Below are positions 23,418-32,665 of a stretch of 64,000 bases of DNA, piece after piece; position 1 is the stretch's first letter; every line of letters begins with the position of its first letter. The notes beneath the pieces were generated by a model that was not told where the DNA came from, did no database searches, and was given only the letters and a program-made list of their open reading frames with translations. The stretch is from the NCBI GenBank assembly GCA_011526085.1, contig WYBC01000021.1:1-64000 (forward strand), written 5' to 3'. The DNA comes from Lysobacter sp. (GTDB taxonomy: Bacteria; Pseudomonadota; Gammaproteobacteria; Xanthomonadales; Xanthomonadaceae). The translations under genes were made by a program, and so were the position numbers.

Positions 23418-25604
23418 TCATTCGGCGGACCGGCTCTCGGACGTATTGCCGTCTGCGGACTTGCCCGCGGTCACGCCGAGCTGGTCGAGCAGGAAGGCGT
23501 ACATCTCGGCCTGTTCGCGATAGCGGCGGAACCGGCCGGACTTGCCGCCGTGGCCCGCATCCATGTTCGTGCGGAACACCACCGGCTGCCGCGAGGTGTT
23601 GAGATCGCGCAGGCGGGCGACGTACTTCGCCGGCTCCCAGTACTGCACCTGCGAATCCCACAGGCCGGTGCCGACGAACATCGCCGGATAGGCCTGCTTC
23701 GAGAGGTTGTCGTACGGCGAGTAGGTCAGCATGTAGTCGTAGGCGTCCTTCTTTTCCGGATTGCCCCACTCGTCGTATTCGTTGGTGGTCAGCGGAATGC
23801 TCGGGTCGAGCATCGTGGTGACCACGTCGACGAACGGCACCTGCGACAGGATCACGCGATAGCGGTCCGGCGCCATGTTCGAGATCGCGCCCATCAGCAG
23901 GCCGCCGGCGCTGCCGCCGTAGGCGGCGACGCGATCCTTCGCGGCATAGCCTTCCCGCACCAGGAAATCGGTGACGTCGATGAAGTCGGTGAAGGTGTTC
24001 TTCTTGCGGAACAGCTTGCCGTCGTCGTACCACTTGCGGCCCATTTCCTGGCCGCCGCGGATGTGGGCGATGGCGTAGACCATGCCGCGATCGAGCAGGC
24101 TGACGTTGGTCAGGCTGAAGCCCGGGTCGGTGGAACTGCCGTAGCTGCCGTAGGCGTACTGCAGCAGCGCGGCCTTGCCGTTGCGCTCGAAGCCCTTGCG
24201 GTAGACCAGCGACACCGGGATCTTCGTGCCGTCGCGCGCGGTGGCCCAGACGCGTTCGCTGGCGTACTTCGTGGCGTCGTAGCCGATCACCGGCTGCTGC
24301 TTGAGCATCCGGCGCTCGCCGGTGGCGGTGTTCAGTTCGTAGGTGGTGGCCGGCGTGATCATCGAGGTGTAGCTGTAGCGCAGCCACGCGGTGTCGGCTT
24401 CGGCGTTCGTCGACAGGCCCATGGAATAGGCCGGATCGTCGGCCTTCACGTACTCCTCGCCGCCGTCGGCGCGGATCAGGCGGATGCGCTCGAGACCGTT
24501 GGAACGCTCCTCGACCGCGGTGAAGCCGTCGAACAGCTCGAAGCCCTGCAGGAACACGTCGTCGCGGTGGGCGATCCATTCCTTCCACTGCGCGCGCGAC
24601 GTGGCGTCGCTGGGCGCGGTCATCAGCTTGTAGTTCGCGGCCGGCTTGCCGTCGGCGCCCGGCGCGTTGGTGAGGATCACCCAGCGGCCGTCGAGATGCT
24701 CGGCGTCGTACTCCACGTCGCGCTGGCGCGGCGCCAGCACGGTGAAGGCCTCGGGCTTCGCGGCCGGTGCGCAGCGCATTTCGCTGGAGACCGTGCTTTC
24801 CACGCCGATGCAGATGTACTTGTCGTCGCGGGTGCGGCTGATGCCCATGTAGAAGCTGTCGTCCTCTTCCTCGTAGACCAAGACGTCGGCGCTGACCGGC
24901 GTGCCCAGCACGTGCTTCTTCACCCGCACCGTCAGCAGGGTCTCGGGGTCGTTCTCGACGTAGAACAGGGTCTTGTCGTCGTCGGCCCAGACCAGGTTCG
25001 CGGAGACGCCCTTGATCTCGTCGGGGTACAGCTCGCCGGTGTCGAGGTTCCTGAAGCGCACGGTGTACTGGCGGCGGCCGCTGGTGTCCTCGGCGTAGGC
25101 CATCAGCTTGTTGTTCTGGCTGATCGCGTAATCGCCGACGCTGTAGTAATCCTTGCCCTTGGCCAGCACGTTCAGATCGAGCAGGACTTCATCGTCCTTG
25201 CCCTGGCTGCCGTCGGCGGCGGCCCTGGCGCGGATGTAGACCGGATAGTCCTGGCCCGCCTTGAAGCGGCTGAAGTACCAGTAGCCGCGTTCGCGGTACG
25301 GCACCGAATCGTCGTCCTGCTTGATGCGGCCGACGATCTCGTCGTAGAGCGTTTCCTGCAGCGGTTTCAGCGGCGCCATCACCGCATCGGCGTAGGCGTT
25401 CTCGGCGTTGAGATAGCCCAGCATCGCCGGGTCCTTGCGGGTGTCGTCGCGCAGCCAGTAGTACTCGTCGTTGCGCACCGCGCCGTGCGGGGCCTTGACC
25501 GCATGGGGCTTTTTCGCGGCATCGGGAGGCGTGGGCAGATCGGCGGCGAGCGAGGTCAGCGGCAGGGTCATGAGCATCAGTAAGTGAAATTTTCGTGAAA
25601 ACAT
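23418..25604 (-). CDS. Secreted S9A prolyl oligopeptidase (oligopeptidase B-like)
   Basis: 728 residues. A signal peptide (LLMLMTLPLTSLAA) predicts a periplasmic or secreted enzyme. A seven-bladed propeller N-terminal part begins HGAVRNDEYYWLRDDTRKDP. The alpha/beta-hydrolase domain has the nucleophile in AYGGSAGGLLMG, with GTGLWDSQVQYWEPAKY and the histidine in NMDAGHGGKSGR. Most like oligopeptidase B, which cleaves peptides after basic residues. It is long for a cytosolic PtrB because of the leader. Divergent from the effector island. Confidence 0.93.
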   Translation of the reverse strand: MFSRKFHLLMLMTLPLTSLAADLPTPPDAAKKPHAVKAPHGAVRNDEYYWLRDDTRKDPAMLGYLNAENAYADAVMAPLKPLQETLYDEIVGRIKQDDDSVPYRERGYWYFSRFKAGQDYPVYIRARAAADGSQGKDDEVLLDLNVLAKGKDYYSVGDYAISQNNKLMAYAEDTSGRRQYTVRFRNLDTGELYPDEIKGVSANLVWADDDKTLFYVENDPETLLTVRVKKHVLGTPVSADVLVYEEEDDSFYMGISRTRDDKYICIGVESTVSSEMRCAPAAKPEAFTVLAPRQRDVEYDAEHLDGRWVILTNAPGADGKPAANYKLMTAPSDATSRAQWKEWIAHRDDVFLQGFELFDGFTAVEERSNGLERIRLIRADGGEEYVKADDPAYSMGLSTNAEADTAWLRYSYTSMITPATTYELNTATGERRMLKQQPVIGYDATKYASERVWATARDGTKIPVSLVYRKGFERNGKAALLQYAYGSYGSSTDPGFSLTNVSLLDRGMVYAIAHIRGGQEMGRKWYDDGKLFRKKNTFTDFIDVTDFLVREGYAAKDRVAAYGGSAGGLLMGAISNMAPDRYRVILSQVPFVDVVTTMLDPSIPLTTNEYDEWGNPEKKDAYDYMLTYSPYDNLSKQAYPAMFVGTGLWDSQVQYWEPAKYVARLRDLNTSRQPVVFRTNMDAGHGGKSGRFRRYREQAEMYAFLLDQLGVTAGKSADGNTSESRSAE

Positions 25605-25847
25605 GAGGGCGACGAATCCGGAGTCCGATGGCCAAGCATGACAGATCCGCGCCGTCCGGCGCCGTGGCGGTGGTCATGGTGGCACGTGGCCAGGGATCCG
25701 CCGCCGCAGGGCAAGGGCCTGTCGATGCGATCGCAGGCCATCGGGCGGCTTCGCCCGTTGGCCGCCGGCGATTGACCGGTCGCTGCGGCGCATGCACTCT
25801 CGGCGGCGACGCCTCCCGGCGCCGCATCCACGCATGCAAGGAACGCC

Positions 25848-26366
25848 ATGAGCGCAGACACCTCCCTCGAACGCAGCCGCGCCTTCAGCACGCGCATCCT
25901 GCATCTGCTCGACGGCCTGCGGACCGCGGACGACATCGGCCCGGCGCAGGTCGGCCGCGCCTTCGGCCGCGATGTCGAATTCGATCGCGAGGACGCGCGC
26001 GTCTTCGGTTTCGGCGAACCCATCGATGCGCGCTGGATCGGCAACGTGATCGCGCTGCGCGACCCCGAGCGCGGCGGCGAGCCCAACCGGCTGCTGATCG
26101 CCTTCGACGACCAGCAGGGCGCCCACGACGACTGGTCCGCGGTCTGCGGCATGGAATTCGGCGAGTTCGCCGACCGCCTCGCCGCGGCGGGCTACACGTC
26201 GTCGCCGATCCTCGGCCCGCGCGACGCGTTCTCGGGCTTCCGCTTCCGCCGCGGCCCGTTCGCAGTCGATCTGCAGCTGCGCGCCGAAAGCGCCGCGCAT
26301 CCGGATCGCCTGTGCGTCGCCCGCGTGCTGATCGACAGCGTGGAGGCCCGCCATGCCCACGCTTGA
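25848..26366 (+). CDS. Hypothetical protein coupled to XVIPCD effector, immunity or chaperone candidate
   Basis: 172 residues, no signal peptide, no recognised family. It begins MSADTSLERSRAFSTRILHLL and has mixed alpha/beta character (VFGFGEPIDARWIGNVIAL, GFRFRRGPFAVDLQLR). AAGGAACGCC lies upstream. The 3' end overlaps the start of the first metallopeptidase-type effector by 14 bases, so the two are translated together. That arrangement suggests a dedicated partner: cytoplasmic immunity, chaperone or loader. The absence of a signal peptide is atypical of the periplasmic immunity lipoproteins of this system. Confidence 0.65.
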   Translation: MSADTSLERSRAFSTRILHLLDGLRTADDIGPAQVGRAFGRDVEFDREDARVFGFGEPIDARWIGNVIALRDPERGGEPNRLLIAFDDQQGAHDDWSAVCGMEFGEFADRLAAAGYTSSPILGPRDAFSGFRFRRGPFAVDLQLRAESAAHPDRLCVARVLIDSVEARHAHA

Positions 26367-28017
26367 CGCCGCCCTCGACACCTACGAAGACAGCATCGCC
26401 GACCGCCGCGAGCGCAATCTCTACGGCCGCGCCACGCTCGAAGCGGTGGTGGTGCAATCGCCGGTGCTGCGCGACAACCTGTCGCGCGCCTTCGATGCCG
26501 GCTACATCAACGCGATCACCCTGGACGCCGCGCAGCTGGACGGCGCCGGCGGTTCGTACAACAGCCGCACCCAGACGCTCGACGTCACCAGGGCGTCCTA
26601 CGACAACGCCGCCGCGCTGGTGTTCGTGCTCGGCCACGAAACCCAGCATGCGCTCAGCCTCAAGGGCCAGGAACAGCCCTACGCGGAACGCCTGAAACAG
26701 GACATCGCCGCGATCCAGGCGCCGTACGTGCCGGCGAAGGCCGATCCCGACGATCCGGACCGCGCCGCGCAACCCTCGCCGCATGGCGCCCCGCGCGACT
26801 ACACGCCGGCGGTGGCCCGCTACGTCGAAGGCGTGCGCGCCGAGGAAGCGCAGGCGCACATCGGCGGCTTCAACGCGCTGTGTTCGTACGTGTCGCGCAA
26901 GCAGGGCGGCGGCGTGCCCAGCGCGCGCGAGCTGTATGAGGCCCTGCCCGGACGCATGGACGATTTCATCGAACGCCGCGGCAGCGCGCCGAACGTCGCC
27001 TACCAGATGAAGGCGGGACTGACCCACGCCGCCGACGGCACCCTGGCGTTCTCGCCGGAGAATGTCGAAGCGATGAAGCACCACTACGCCGACAAGTTTC
27101 CGGGTTCGTTCGGCGACAACGGCCTGCTCGACTACCGCCACCAGTCGATCATCACCGCCTGGAAGCTGGTGCAGGATTCCGAGAAGGACATCACCCGCGC
27201 CGCCAGCATGGACCACCAGCGCGACTTCTATACCCGGCGCACGCCGGATTACGTGCCGGTGGACAACGCCTACAGGATCGATTTCGCCGCACTCGGCGCG
27301 AACCCCGGGGTGATGCGTTTCCCGCAGGACGGCGTGCTGCGCACGGTGGACACGTTCGCGCGCAACAAGGCGCTCGACGACGCCCATGTGGCCCCGAACG
27401 ACCCGCGTCGCGCGCAGATCGACGCCAGTGCGGACCTCACCGCCGACGTGGTGCGCGGCCGCGACCAGGCCAGCCGGCTGTTGCGCGAGCAGGGCGTGTT
27501 GCCGAGCAGCGCGTCGCAGCGCGTGTCCGCCTTCGCGCAATCGGTCTTCGGCAGCCGCGATCCGGACGATCCCAACCCGAACGTCGCGCGCGTGCCGGTG
27601 CCGTTGGCGCAGCCTCAGGTGCACGAACCCGCGCTGATGACCCAGGCGCGCGCGGCGCTGGCGGGCGTGAGCGGCACCGGCGATCTCGGCGACCGCGTGC
27701 GCTTCGAGAACGTGGCCGCCGCGCTGGCGCTGCAGGCGCAGCACGACGGTCTGCAGCGGATCGACAGCGTCGTGCCCAGCCAGCCGGCGGGCCGCCTGAT
27801 CGCCGTGCAGGGCCAGGACCCGACCGCGCCCGAATCGCGCCACGCCGCGGTCGATCTGGCGCAGGCCGCAGCGCGACCCGCGCAGGACAGCCTGCACGAT
27901 CTGCACCAGACGCAGCACCCGCCGGTGGTGGCCGTCGTCCCGCAAGGCCAGGGGCAAGCCCAGGGGCAGGCCCAGGACCCGCCGCCGCAGGGCGCGGTGA
28001 AGCCGCACACGCTCTAG
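26353..28017 (+). CDS. Putative X-T4SS effector, HExxH metallopeptidase domain plus XVIPCD
   Basis: 554 residues. A zinc-metallopeptidase-like motif HETQH lies at 95-99 (VFVLGHETQHAL), with a conserved E165 in EEAQAHIGGFNAL as a candidate third ligand. The C-terminal 125 residues have the XVIPCD pattern recognised by VirD4 of the Xanthomonadales type IV secretion system: AALALQAQHDGLQRIDSVV, LIAVQGQDP and a Gln-rich tail (QGQGQAQGQAQ). It is therefore a candidate antibacterial toxin injected into rivals. It is paralogous to the next gene across most of its length. Catalysis and target are inferred. Confidence 0.8.
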   Translation: MPTLDAALDTYEDSIADRRERNLYGRATLEAVVVQSPVLRDNLSRAFDAGYINAITLDAAQLDGAGGSYNSRTQTLDVTRASYDNAAALVFVLGHETQHALSLKGQEQPYAERLKQDIAAIQAPYVPAKADPDDPDRAAQPSPHGAPRDYTPAVARYVEGVRAEEAQAHIGGFNALCSYVSRKQGGGVPSARELYEALPGRMDDFIERRGSAPNVAYQMKAGLTHAADGTLAFSPENVEAMKHHYADKFPGSFGDNGLLDYRHQSIITAWKLVQDSEKDITRAASMDHQRDFYTRRTPDYVPVDNAYRIDFAALGANPGVMRFPQDGVLRTVDTFARNKALDDAHVAPNDPRRAQIDASADLTADVVRGRDQASRLLREQGVLPSSASQRVSAFAQSVFGSRDPDDPNPNVARVPVPLAQPQVHEPALMTQARAALAGVSGTGDLGDRVRFENVAAALALQAQHDGLQRIDSVVPSQPAGRLIAVQGQDPTAPESRHAAVDLAQAAARPAQDSLHDLHQTQHPPVVAVVPQGQGQAQGQAQDPPPQGAVKPHTL

Positions 28018-28122
28018 GCGGCACCGACGGCGGCGCGACCGCCGGCCGACGGCGCGTCGCCTGTCCGCGACGCGCCGGCCTTGCCGTTCTCGATGGAACG
28101 GGGACGGCCGAAGGGGGAGCGC

Positions 28123-29679
28123 GTGGCTCGATACGATCCGGAAGAATCGGCACGCAGGCTCGACGCGATGCTCGACGCCTACGAGCATCCAGCCTTCAGC
28201 GTGTCCCTGCCGCGCGAGCAGGACACCTACCTGCGGCATGCCATCGAATCCTCGCCCGAGCTCCGGCAGAACCTGCTCACCGCCATCGGCGAAGGCCTGC
28301 TGGAACGCTTCGACAAGAGCACCTCGCCCGGTGCGGCCGCCGCCTACAGTCCGACCACGCGGGCGATGTCGATTCCCAACCCGGACGCCGGCCATCCGAT
28401 GGAGCTGGTCTTCACCCTGGGACACGAAACGCAGCATGCGCTGGACGCGCACGATGCCACCCACCTCAAGGGGACCTTCCTGCCGGCGGTCGATGCGATC
28501 AGCCGCAGCGCGGAACGTCCGCACGATTACACCGAGCCGCTGCGGGGCTTGATCGAAGCCTCGCGCGAAAGCGAAGCGCGCGCGGAGATCGGCGGCTTCA
28601 ACGCGGTGATCTCGGCGATGCGGCACGCGGGGATGACGGTCGACGCCGCCGACCTCGCGCGGACGATGCCCACCTGGTCGGAGGATTTCCTGACGCCGCG
28701 CCCTGGCGATCCGCAGGGCTACGCCTGGCGCGGCCTCACGCGCAACGCCGACGGCACCCTGCCGTTCTCGGACGCGAACGTGGACGCGATGAAGGTCAAT
28801 TACGCCGACGCCCTGCCCGGCACGTTCGGCCCCAACGGCCTGATGGATTATCGGCACCAGGCCCTCCTCAACGGACTCGAAGTCATCCAGAGCGCCGAGA
28901 AGCTGCGATACGCGGAGGGCTTGCGCGTGCAGGACGCACCGATGGCGCCGGACGCGATGGCGTTGCGATCGACCGGCGGCGACACCGTCGCCGGTATCCC
29001 GATGACCGACGCCTCGAAACTGCCGCCGCCCGAGGCGGTCGTCGTGACCCACTACCGCGTCGATTTCGACGCGCTCGGCGCGAATCGCGCGTTGCTGAAT
29101 TTCCCGGCCGACGGGATGGTCGCGGTGAAGGATCCGGCGGTCTTCGGCTTCCCGCCCTTCCAGCACGACCATCCCGATTTCGTGGTCGATCGCGCGCAGG
29201 CGCTGCGCAATCTCGGCCTGCCGCCGGACCGTGAACGGCCGCAGTGGGTCGGCCCGCCGGCCCCGCCGCCGGTCCCGGTGCCGGAAACGCTGCCGGAGCA
29301 TCCGCTGTACCGGCAGGCGAGCGACGGCCTGGCGCGGCTGGGACCGGTCGCCGCCCTGTCCGGGCCCGACCGGCACGCCGATGCCGCGGCCGCGATCGCG
29401 CTCAGCGCCGCCGAACAGGGCATGACGCGCATCGACCACGTGCTGCCCAGCCGCGACGGCCATGGCCTGTTCCTGGTGCAGGGCGAGGATCCGGCCGCGC
29501 CACACGCCAAACGCGCGCGGGTGGAGATCGCGGGTCTGGCGCCGGCCGAGCAGAGCCTCGAACGGCTCGCCGCGCAGCCGCGAACGCCGGCATTCGAGCC
29601 GCAGCGGTCGTTCGATCGGCAACAGGAGGAGGAACGCGCGCAAGGCGCGCCGCCGGCGATCGCACCGCGGTCGCTCTGA
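28123..29679 (+). CDS. Putative X-T4SS effector, paralogue with HExxH plus XVIPCD
   Basis: 518 residues from GTG 28123, chosen because AGGGGGAG stands just before it and the N-terminus then aligns with its neighbour; starts at 28093 (ATG) or 28081 (TTG) are possible. HETQH lies at 101-105 (VFTLGHETQHAL) and EARAEIGGFNAV follows at 151. The XVIPCD has AAIALSAAEQGMTRIDHVLP, LFLVQGEDP and a tail with QRSFDRQQEEE. Shared blocks with the upstream protein (DYRHQ, YRVDFDALGAN) show a tandem duplication with strong divergence, which would fit two toxins with different targets. Confidence 0.8.
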   Translation: MARYDPEESARRLDAMLDAYEHPAFSVSLPREQDTYLRHAIESSPELRQNLLTAIGEGLLERFDKSTSPGAAAAYSPTTRAMSIPNPDAGHPMELVFTLGHETQHALDAHDATHLKGTFLPAVDAISRSAERPHDYTEPLRGLIEASRESEARAEIGGFNAVISAMRHAGMTVDAADLARTMPTWSEDFLTPRPGDPQGYAWRGLTRNADGTLPFSDANVDAMKVNYADALPGTFGPNGLMDYRHQALLNGLEVIQSAEKLRYAEGLRVQDAPMAPDAMALRSTGGDTVAGIPMTDASKLPPPEAVVVTHYRVDFDALGANRALLNFPADGMVAVKDPAVFGFPPFQHDHPDFVVDRAQALRNLGLPPDRERPQWVGPPAPPPVPVPETLPEHPLYRQASDGLARLGPVAALSGPDRHADAAAAIALSAAEQGMTRIDHVLPSRDGHGLFLVQGEDPAAPHAKRARVEIAGLAPAEQSLERLAAQPRTPAFEPQRSFDRQQEEERAQGAPPAIAPRSL

Positions 29680-29688
29680 AGCGCCGGC

Positions 29689-30732
29689 TCAGGTCGTTCT
29701 GGCACCGATGGCGAGCGCCGGGCCGCCCTGCGACTGCGCGGCCTGTTCCTGGGTCTGCGCCATCGCCCGCGCCTCCACCAGCGCCTGCGCGCGATCCAGG
29801 TTTTCTTCGGCCGGTTGCTGCCGCGCCTGGGCCACATCGGTGTGGACGTTGAACATCGGCTCGCGGCCCAGACCGTAGGGCGCGTACGCGACGATGGCGT
29901 TGCCGTTGTGCACGCCGACGTAGTCGACCTGCTTCATCAGCGGATTCGCGGCCATTTCCCGATAGGCCGAGGCGCTGACGTTGTCCAGCGCGCGGGCGTC
30001 CGCGAGGCTGCCGGCCAGGCCTTCGCGGATGCGCGCGTAATCGGCATGGCCGGGATGCCCCGGCGTGCGCGGGTCGTACTGCGCGCGGCCGTCGTCGACG
30101 GGCGCGGGGCTCGGCCCGGGGGTGGGTACGGGCTGCAGTTCCAGCCGTTCGTATTGGCCGTTGCGTTTGATCGACGGCTCCTCCAGCACCGGATAGCCGT
30201 GCGTGCGCAGTTCCTCGATCCGCTTCGGATCGACCATGCGATTGTCGATGCCGGGCTCCATGACGCCGCCGAATTCGTGGACATGGACGCCCATGACTTC
30301 GCCCAGGGTGCGATAGGTCGAGTTGCTGTTGACCGTCTCGGCGAACGTCTTGAAGCCGTAGCTCGGATAGTCGCGATCGAGCGCGTTCAGCGGCACGGTG
30401 GCGGCGACCGCGGCGTTCCAGCGCGCCATCACCTCCTCCTTGTCGGAAGTCAGCACCGTCCGGCTGTCCTGCCCGGCGACGATGTAGCCGCCCATGCTCT
30501 GCTTCGCGCCGAGGCTTTGCGCGTAATCGGCATCGAGCGGGAAATGGCGGACGCGCAGGGAATGCAGTTGCTCGTCGGTGCCGATCGGCACCGTTTTGCC
30601 TGTTTCGCGGTCGGTCGCGAGCCCGTGCAGCTCCGCGAGCGCCTTGCCGTCCTGGTCGCGCAGCACCCAGAAGTTGTGGCTGTAGGGTCCAGGCAGATCC
30701 AGCGACCTGGCTTCGATCGAATAGTCCGGCAT
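29689..30732 (-). CDS. Putative X-T4SS effector with XVIPCD, N-terminal domain unknown
   Basis: 347 residues. The C-terminal 120 residues fit XVIPCD (GHPGHADYARIREGL, VDYVGVHNGNAIVAYAP, a Gln-rich tail with AMAQTQEQAAQSQ). The N-terminal 210 residues (IEARSLDLPGPYSHNFWVL, KALAELHGLATDR, GVHVHEFGGVMEPGIDNRM) have no enzyme motif that I recognise. It converges with the HExxH effectors, ending 9 bases from the previous stop. GGAG precedes the ATG. The lipoprotein gene directly upstream on the same strand is the natural immunity candidate. Confidence 0.75.
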   Translation of the reverse strand: MPDYSIEARSLDLPGPYSHNFWVLRDQDGKALAELHGLATDRETGKTVPIGTDEQLHSLRVRHFPLDADYAQSLGAKQSMGGYIVAGQDSRTVLTSDKEEVMARWNAAVAATVPLNALDRDYPSYGFKTFAETVNSNSTYRTLGEVMGVHVHEFGGVMEPGIDNRMVDPKRIEELRTHGYPVLEEPSIKRNGQYERLELQPVPTPGPSPAPVDDGRAQYDPRTPGHPGHADYARIREGLAGSLADARALDNVSASAYREMAANPLMKQVDYVGVHNGNAIVAYAPYGLGREPMFNVHTDVAQARQQPAEENLDRAQALVEARAMAQTQEQAAQSQGGPALAIGARTT

Positions 30733-30778
30733 GCGTGCGACTCCGTATTGGAAAAAGCGCCGATCGGGTGCGGGCGCG

Positions 30779-31204
30779 CTATCGGGACGACAGGCAGACG
30801 GACATCTTCGACTTGAACCGGGTCATCGCTTCTTCGACGCCGAGATCGATGAAATAGGCGCCCGCGCCCTTGAGCCCAACCTGCGCCTGGCCGCTGCCGG
30901 AGACGAAACGGAGCCTGATCCGGAACCCCGATTCGTTCTCCTTGCCGTAATTCGAGGTTTCCAGCACACCGGCCTCGACATCCCTGCGGGTGACCCGCGG
31001 ATCCCAGCGGTCGTCGGTGTCCGCCAACGCCTGCACGGTAGTCTCCGCGCACGAGAACAGCGCCTCGGTCGAGGTCGCGGAGGGGACCTCGATCGCCGAG
31101 GACGTCTGCGGCGCTTTCATCGGTGTATTGCTCATCACGCACCCCGTCAGCGAGAACAGGAAGGCCAGTCCGAACATCGATGCAATCAGCCGTGCCGTCG
31201 ACAT
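30779..31204 (-). CDS. Lipoprotein, candidate immunity protein
   Basis: 141 residues. The signal peptide ends in a lipobox, FSLTGC, giving a lipid-anchored periplasmic protein. The mature part contains two more cysteines (FSCAET, MSVCLSSR) that could form a disulfide. No family is recognised. It is upstream of and co-directional with the XVIPCD effector (46-bp gap). Known immunity proteins of this secretion system are commonly periplasmic lipoproteins encoded next to their toxin, so that role is inferred from position and localisation. Confidence 0.7.
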   Translation of the reverse strand: MSTARLIASMFGLAFLFSLTGCVMSNTPMKAPQTSSAIEVPSATSTEALFSCAETTVQALADTDDRWDPRVTRRDVEAGVLETSNYGKENESGFRIRLRFVSGSGQAQVGLKGAGAYFIDLGVEEAMTRFKSKMSVCLSSR

Positions 31205-31227
31205 GAGGGATCTCCTGTGGTCCGGGC

Positions 31228-32460
31228 TCAGCCCGCGATCAGCCGCACCCGCGCGAAATTGCGCTTGCCGACCTGCAGCACGCCCTCGAAGCCCGGGGCG
31301 AACGTCGTGGCCGGATCTTCGACGACCTGGCCATCGACCTTCACCGCGCGTTCCTTGAGCTTGCGGCTGGCTTCACCGTTGCTGGCGGTGATGCCCGCGG
31401 CGGTGAACAACGCGGCGATGCGGATGCCTTCGGCCGGCACGGTCACGTCCTGCAGCGGCAGCAGCGAAGTATCGCCCTGTCCGGTGACCGCGGCGTGCCA
31501 GCCGGCGATCGCGGTCTCGGCCGCGGCTGCGTCGTGGAAGCGCGCGGCGAGCTCGCGGGCGAGGCGCAGCTTCACGTCGCGCGGATTCAACTGCCCGTCC
31601 ACGATCGCGGCCTTCAGTCGCGCGGCTTCGGCGATGGAGATCTCGAAGCTCAGCAGATCGATCCAGCGCCACATCAACTCGTCGCCGATCTTCATGGTCT
31701 TGTTGACGATATCGATCGCCGGCTCGGCGATGCCGATGTAGTTGCCCAGCGACTTCGACATCTTGTTCACGCCGTCCAGGCCTTCCAGCAACGGCATGGT
31801 CAGCACGATCTGCGGCGGTTGGCCGTGGTGCTCCTGCAGGCCGCGGCCCATCAGCAGGTTGAACTTCTGGTCGGTGCCGCCCAGCTCCACGTCGGCCTTC
31901 AGCGCCACCGAGTCGTAGCCCTGCACCAGCGGGTAGAGGAATTCGTGGATCGCGATCGACTGCTGCGCGGCGTAGCGCTTGGCAAAGTCGTCGCGCTCCA
32001 GCATGCGCGCGACCGTGTGCTGGCCGGCGAGCCGGATCATGTCGGCCGCGCTCATCTTTCCGAACCATTCGCTGTTGAAGCGCACTTCGGTGCGGTCCCT
32101 GTCCAGCACCTTGAACACCTGCTCGGCGTAGGTTTCGGCGTTGGCCAGCACGTCCTCGCGGGTCAGCGGCTTGCGGGTGACGTTCTTGCCGGTGGGGTCG
32201 CCGATCATCCCGGTGAAGTCGCCGATCAGGAAGATCACCTGATGCCCGAGGTCCTGGAACTGGCGCATCTTGTTCAGCAGGACGGTGTGGCCGATGTGCA
32301 GATCGGGCGCGGTCGGGTCGAAGCCGGCCTTGATCCGCAGCGGGCGGCCCAGCCGCAGGCGCGCTTCGAGTTCTTCGCGCTTGAGGATTTCGTCGGCGCC
32401 GCGGGCGAGGATCTCGAGGACGGCGGGGTCGGCGGCGGAATTCGGAGCGTCGGTGGACAT
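31228..32460 (-). CDS. tyrS: Tyrosyl-tRNA synthetase
   Basis: 410 residues, class I synthetase. HIGH-type motif [16 protein letters not shown] in [14 protein letters not shown], tyrosine site [13 protein letters not shown], and a C-terminal S4 RNA-binding domain ([15 protein letters not shown]). The ATG at 32460 is the family start; 10 extra residues are possible from 32490. Divergent from the M23 peptidase gene, an order shared with pseudomonads and xanthomonads. Confidence 0.98.
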   Translation of the reverse strand: MSTDAPNSAADPAVLEILARGADEILKREELEARLRLGRPLRIKAGFDPTAPDLHIGHTVLLNKMRQFQDLGHQVIFLIGDFTGMIGDPTGKNVTRKPLTREDVLANAETYAEQVFKVLDRDRTEVRFNSEWFGKMSAADMIRLAGQHTVARMLERDDFAKRYAAQQSIAIHEFLYPLVQGYDSVALKADVELGGTDQKFNLLMGRGLQEHHGQPPQIVLTMPLLEGLDGVNKMSKSLGNYIGIAEPAIDIVNKTMKIGDELMWRWIDLLSFEISIAEAARLKAAIVDGQLNPRDVKLRLARELAARFHDAAAAETAIAGWHAAVTGQGDTSLLPLQDVTVPAEGIRIAALFTAAGITASNGEASRKLKERAVKVDGQVVEDPATTFAPGFEGVLQVGKRNFARVRLIAG

Positions 32461-32600
32461 GGGCAGACTGAACTGTGAGCCGATAGGCAATGAGGGAGAC
32501 GCAAGCGCTACCCCGTCGGCAGAACCGGGCCCGGCGCATGAATGGGTCGTTAAAGTCTAGTTAAACCGAAAAGTCGAAAAAAACCAAGCCGGTCAAGGAT

Positions 32601-32629
32601 TTGACGCACTCTTTTCGACTAACTTATGT
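32601..32629 (+). promoter_or_regulatory. Sigma-70-like promoter for the M23 peptidase gene
   Basis: TTGACG (32601-32606), a 17-base spacer and TTATGT (32624-32629) lie 37 bases before the start codon, in an AT-rich island (32540-32640) that stands out in this GC-rich sequence. The divergent tyrS promoter probably lies in the same island. Confidence 0.55.
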
Positions 32630-32665
32630 TACCGCTTTGGCTGTCCCGACAGGGGAATCCGTTTC

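Noticed and set aside
23355..25583. 742-codon open frame opposite the S9A peptidase
   Set aside because: Shadow of the peptidase gene, whose catalytic motifs and signal peptide are on the minus strand.
25885..29643. 1252-codon open frame on the minus strand opposite the effector genes
   Set aside because: It mirrors two plus-strand genes with clear domains and motifs; its translation is rich in Arg, Gly, His and Gln with no family signature, a usual by-product of GC-rich codon bias.
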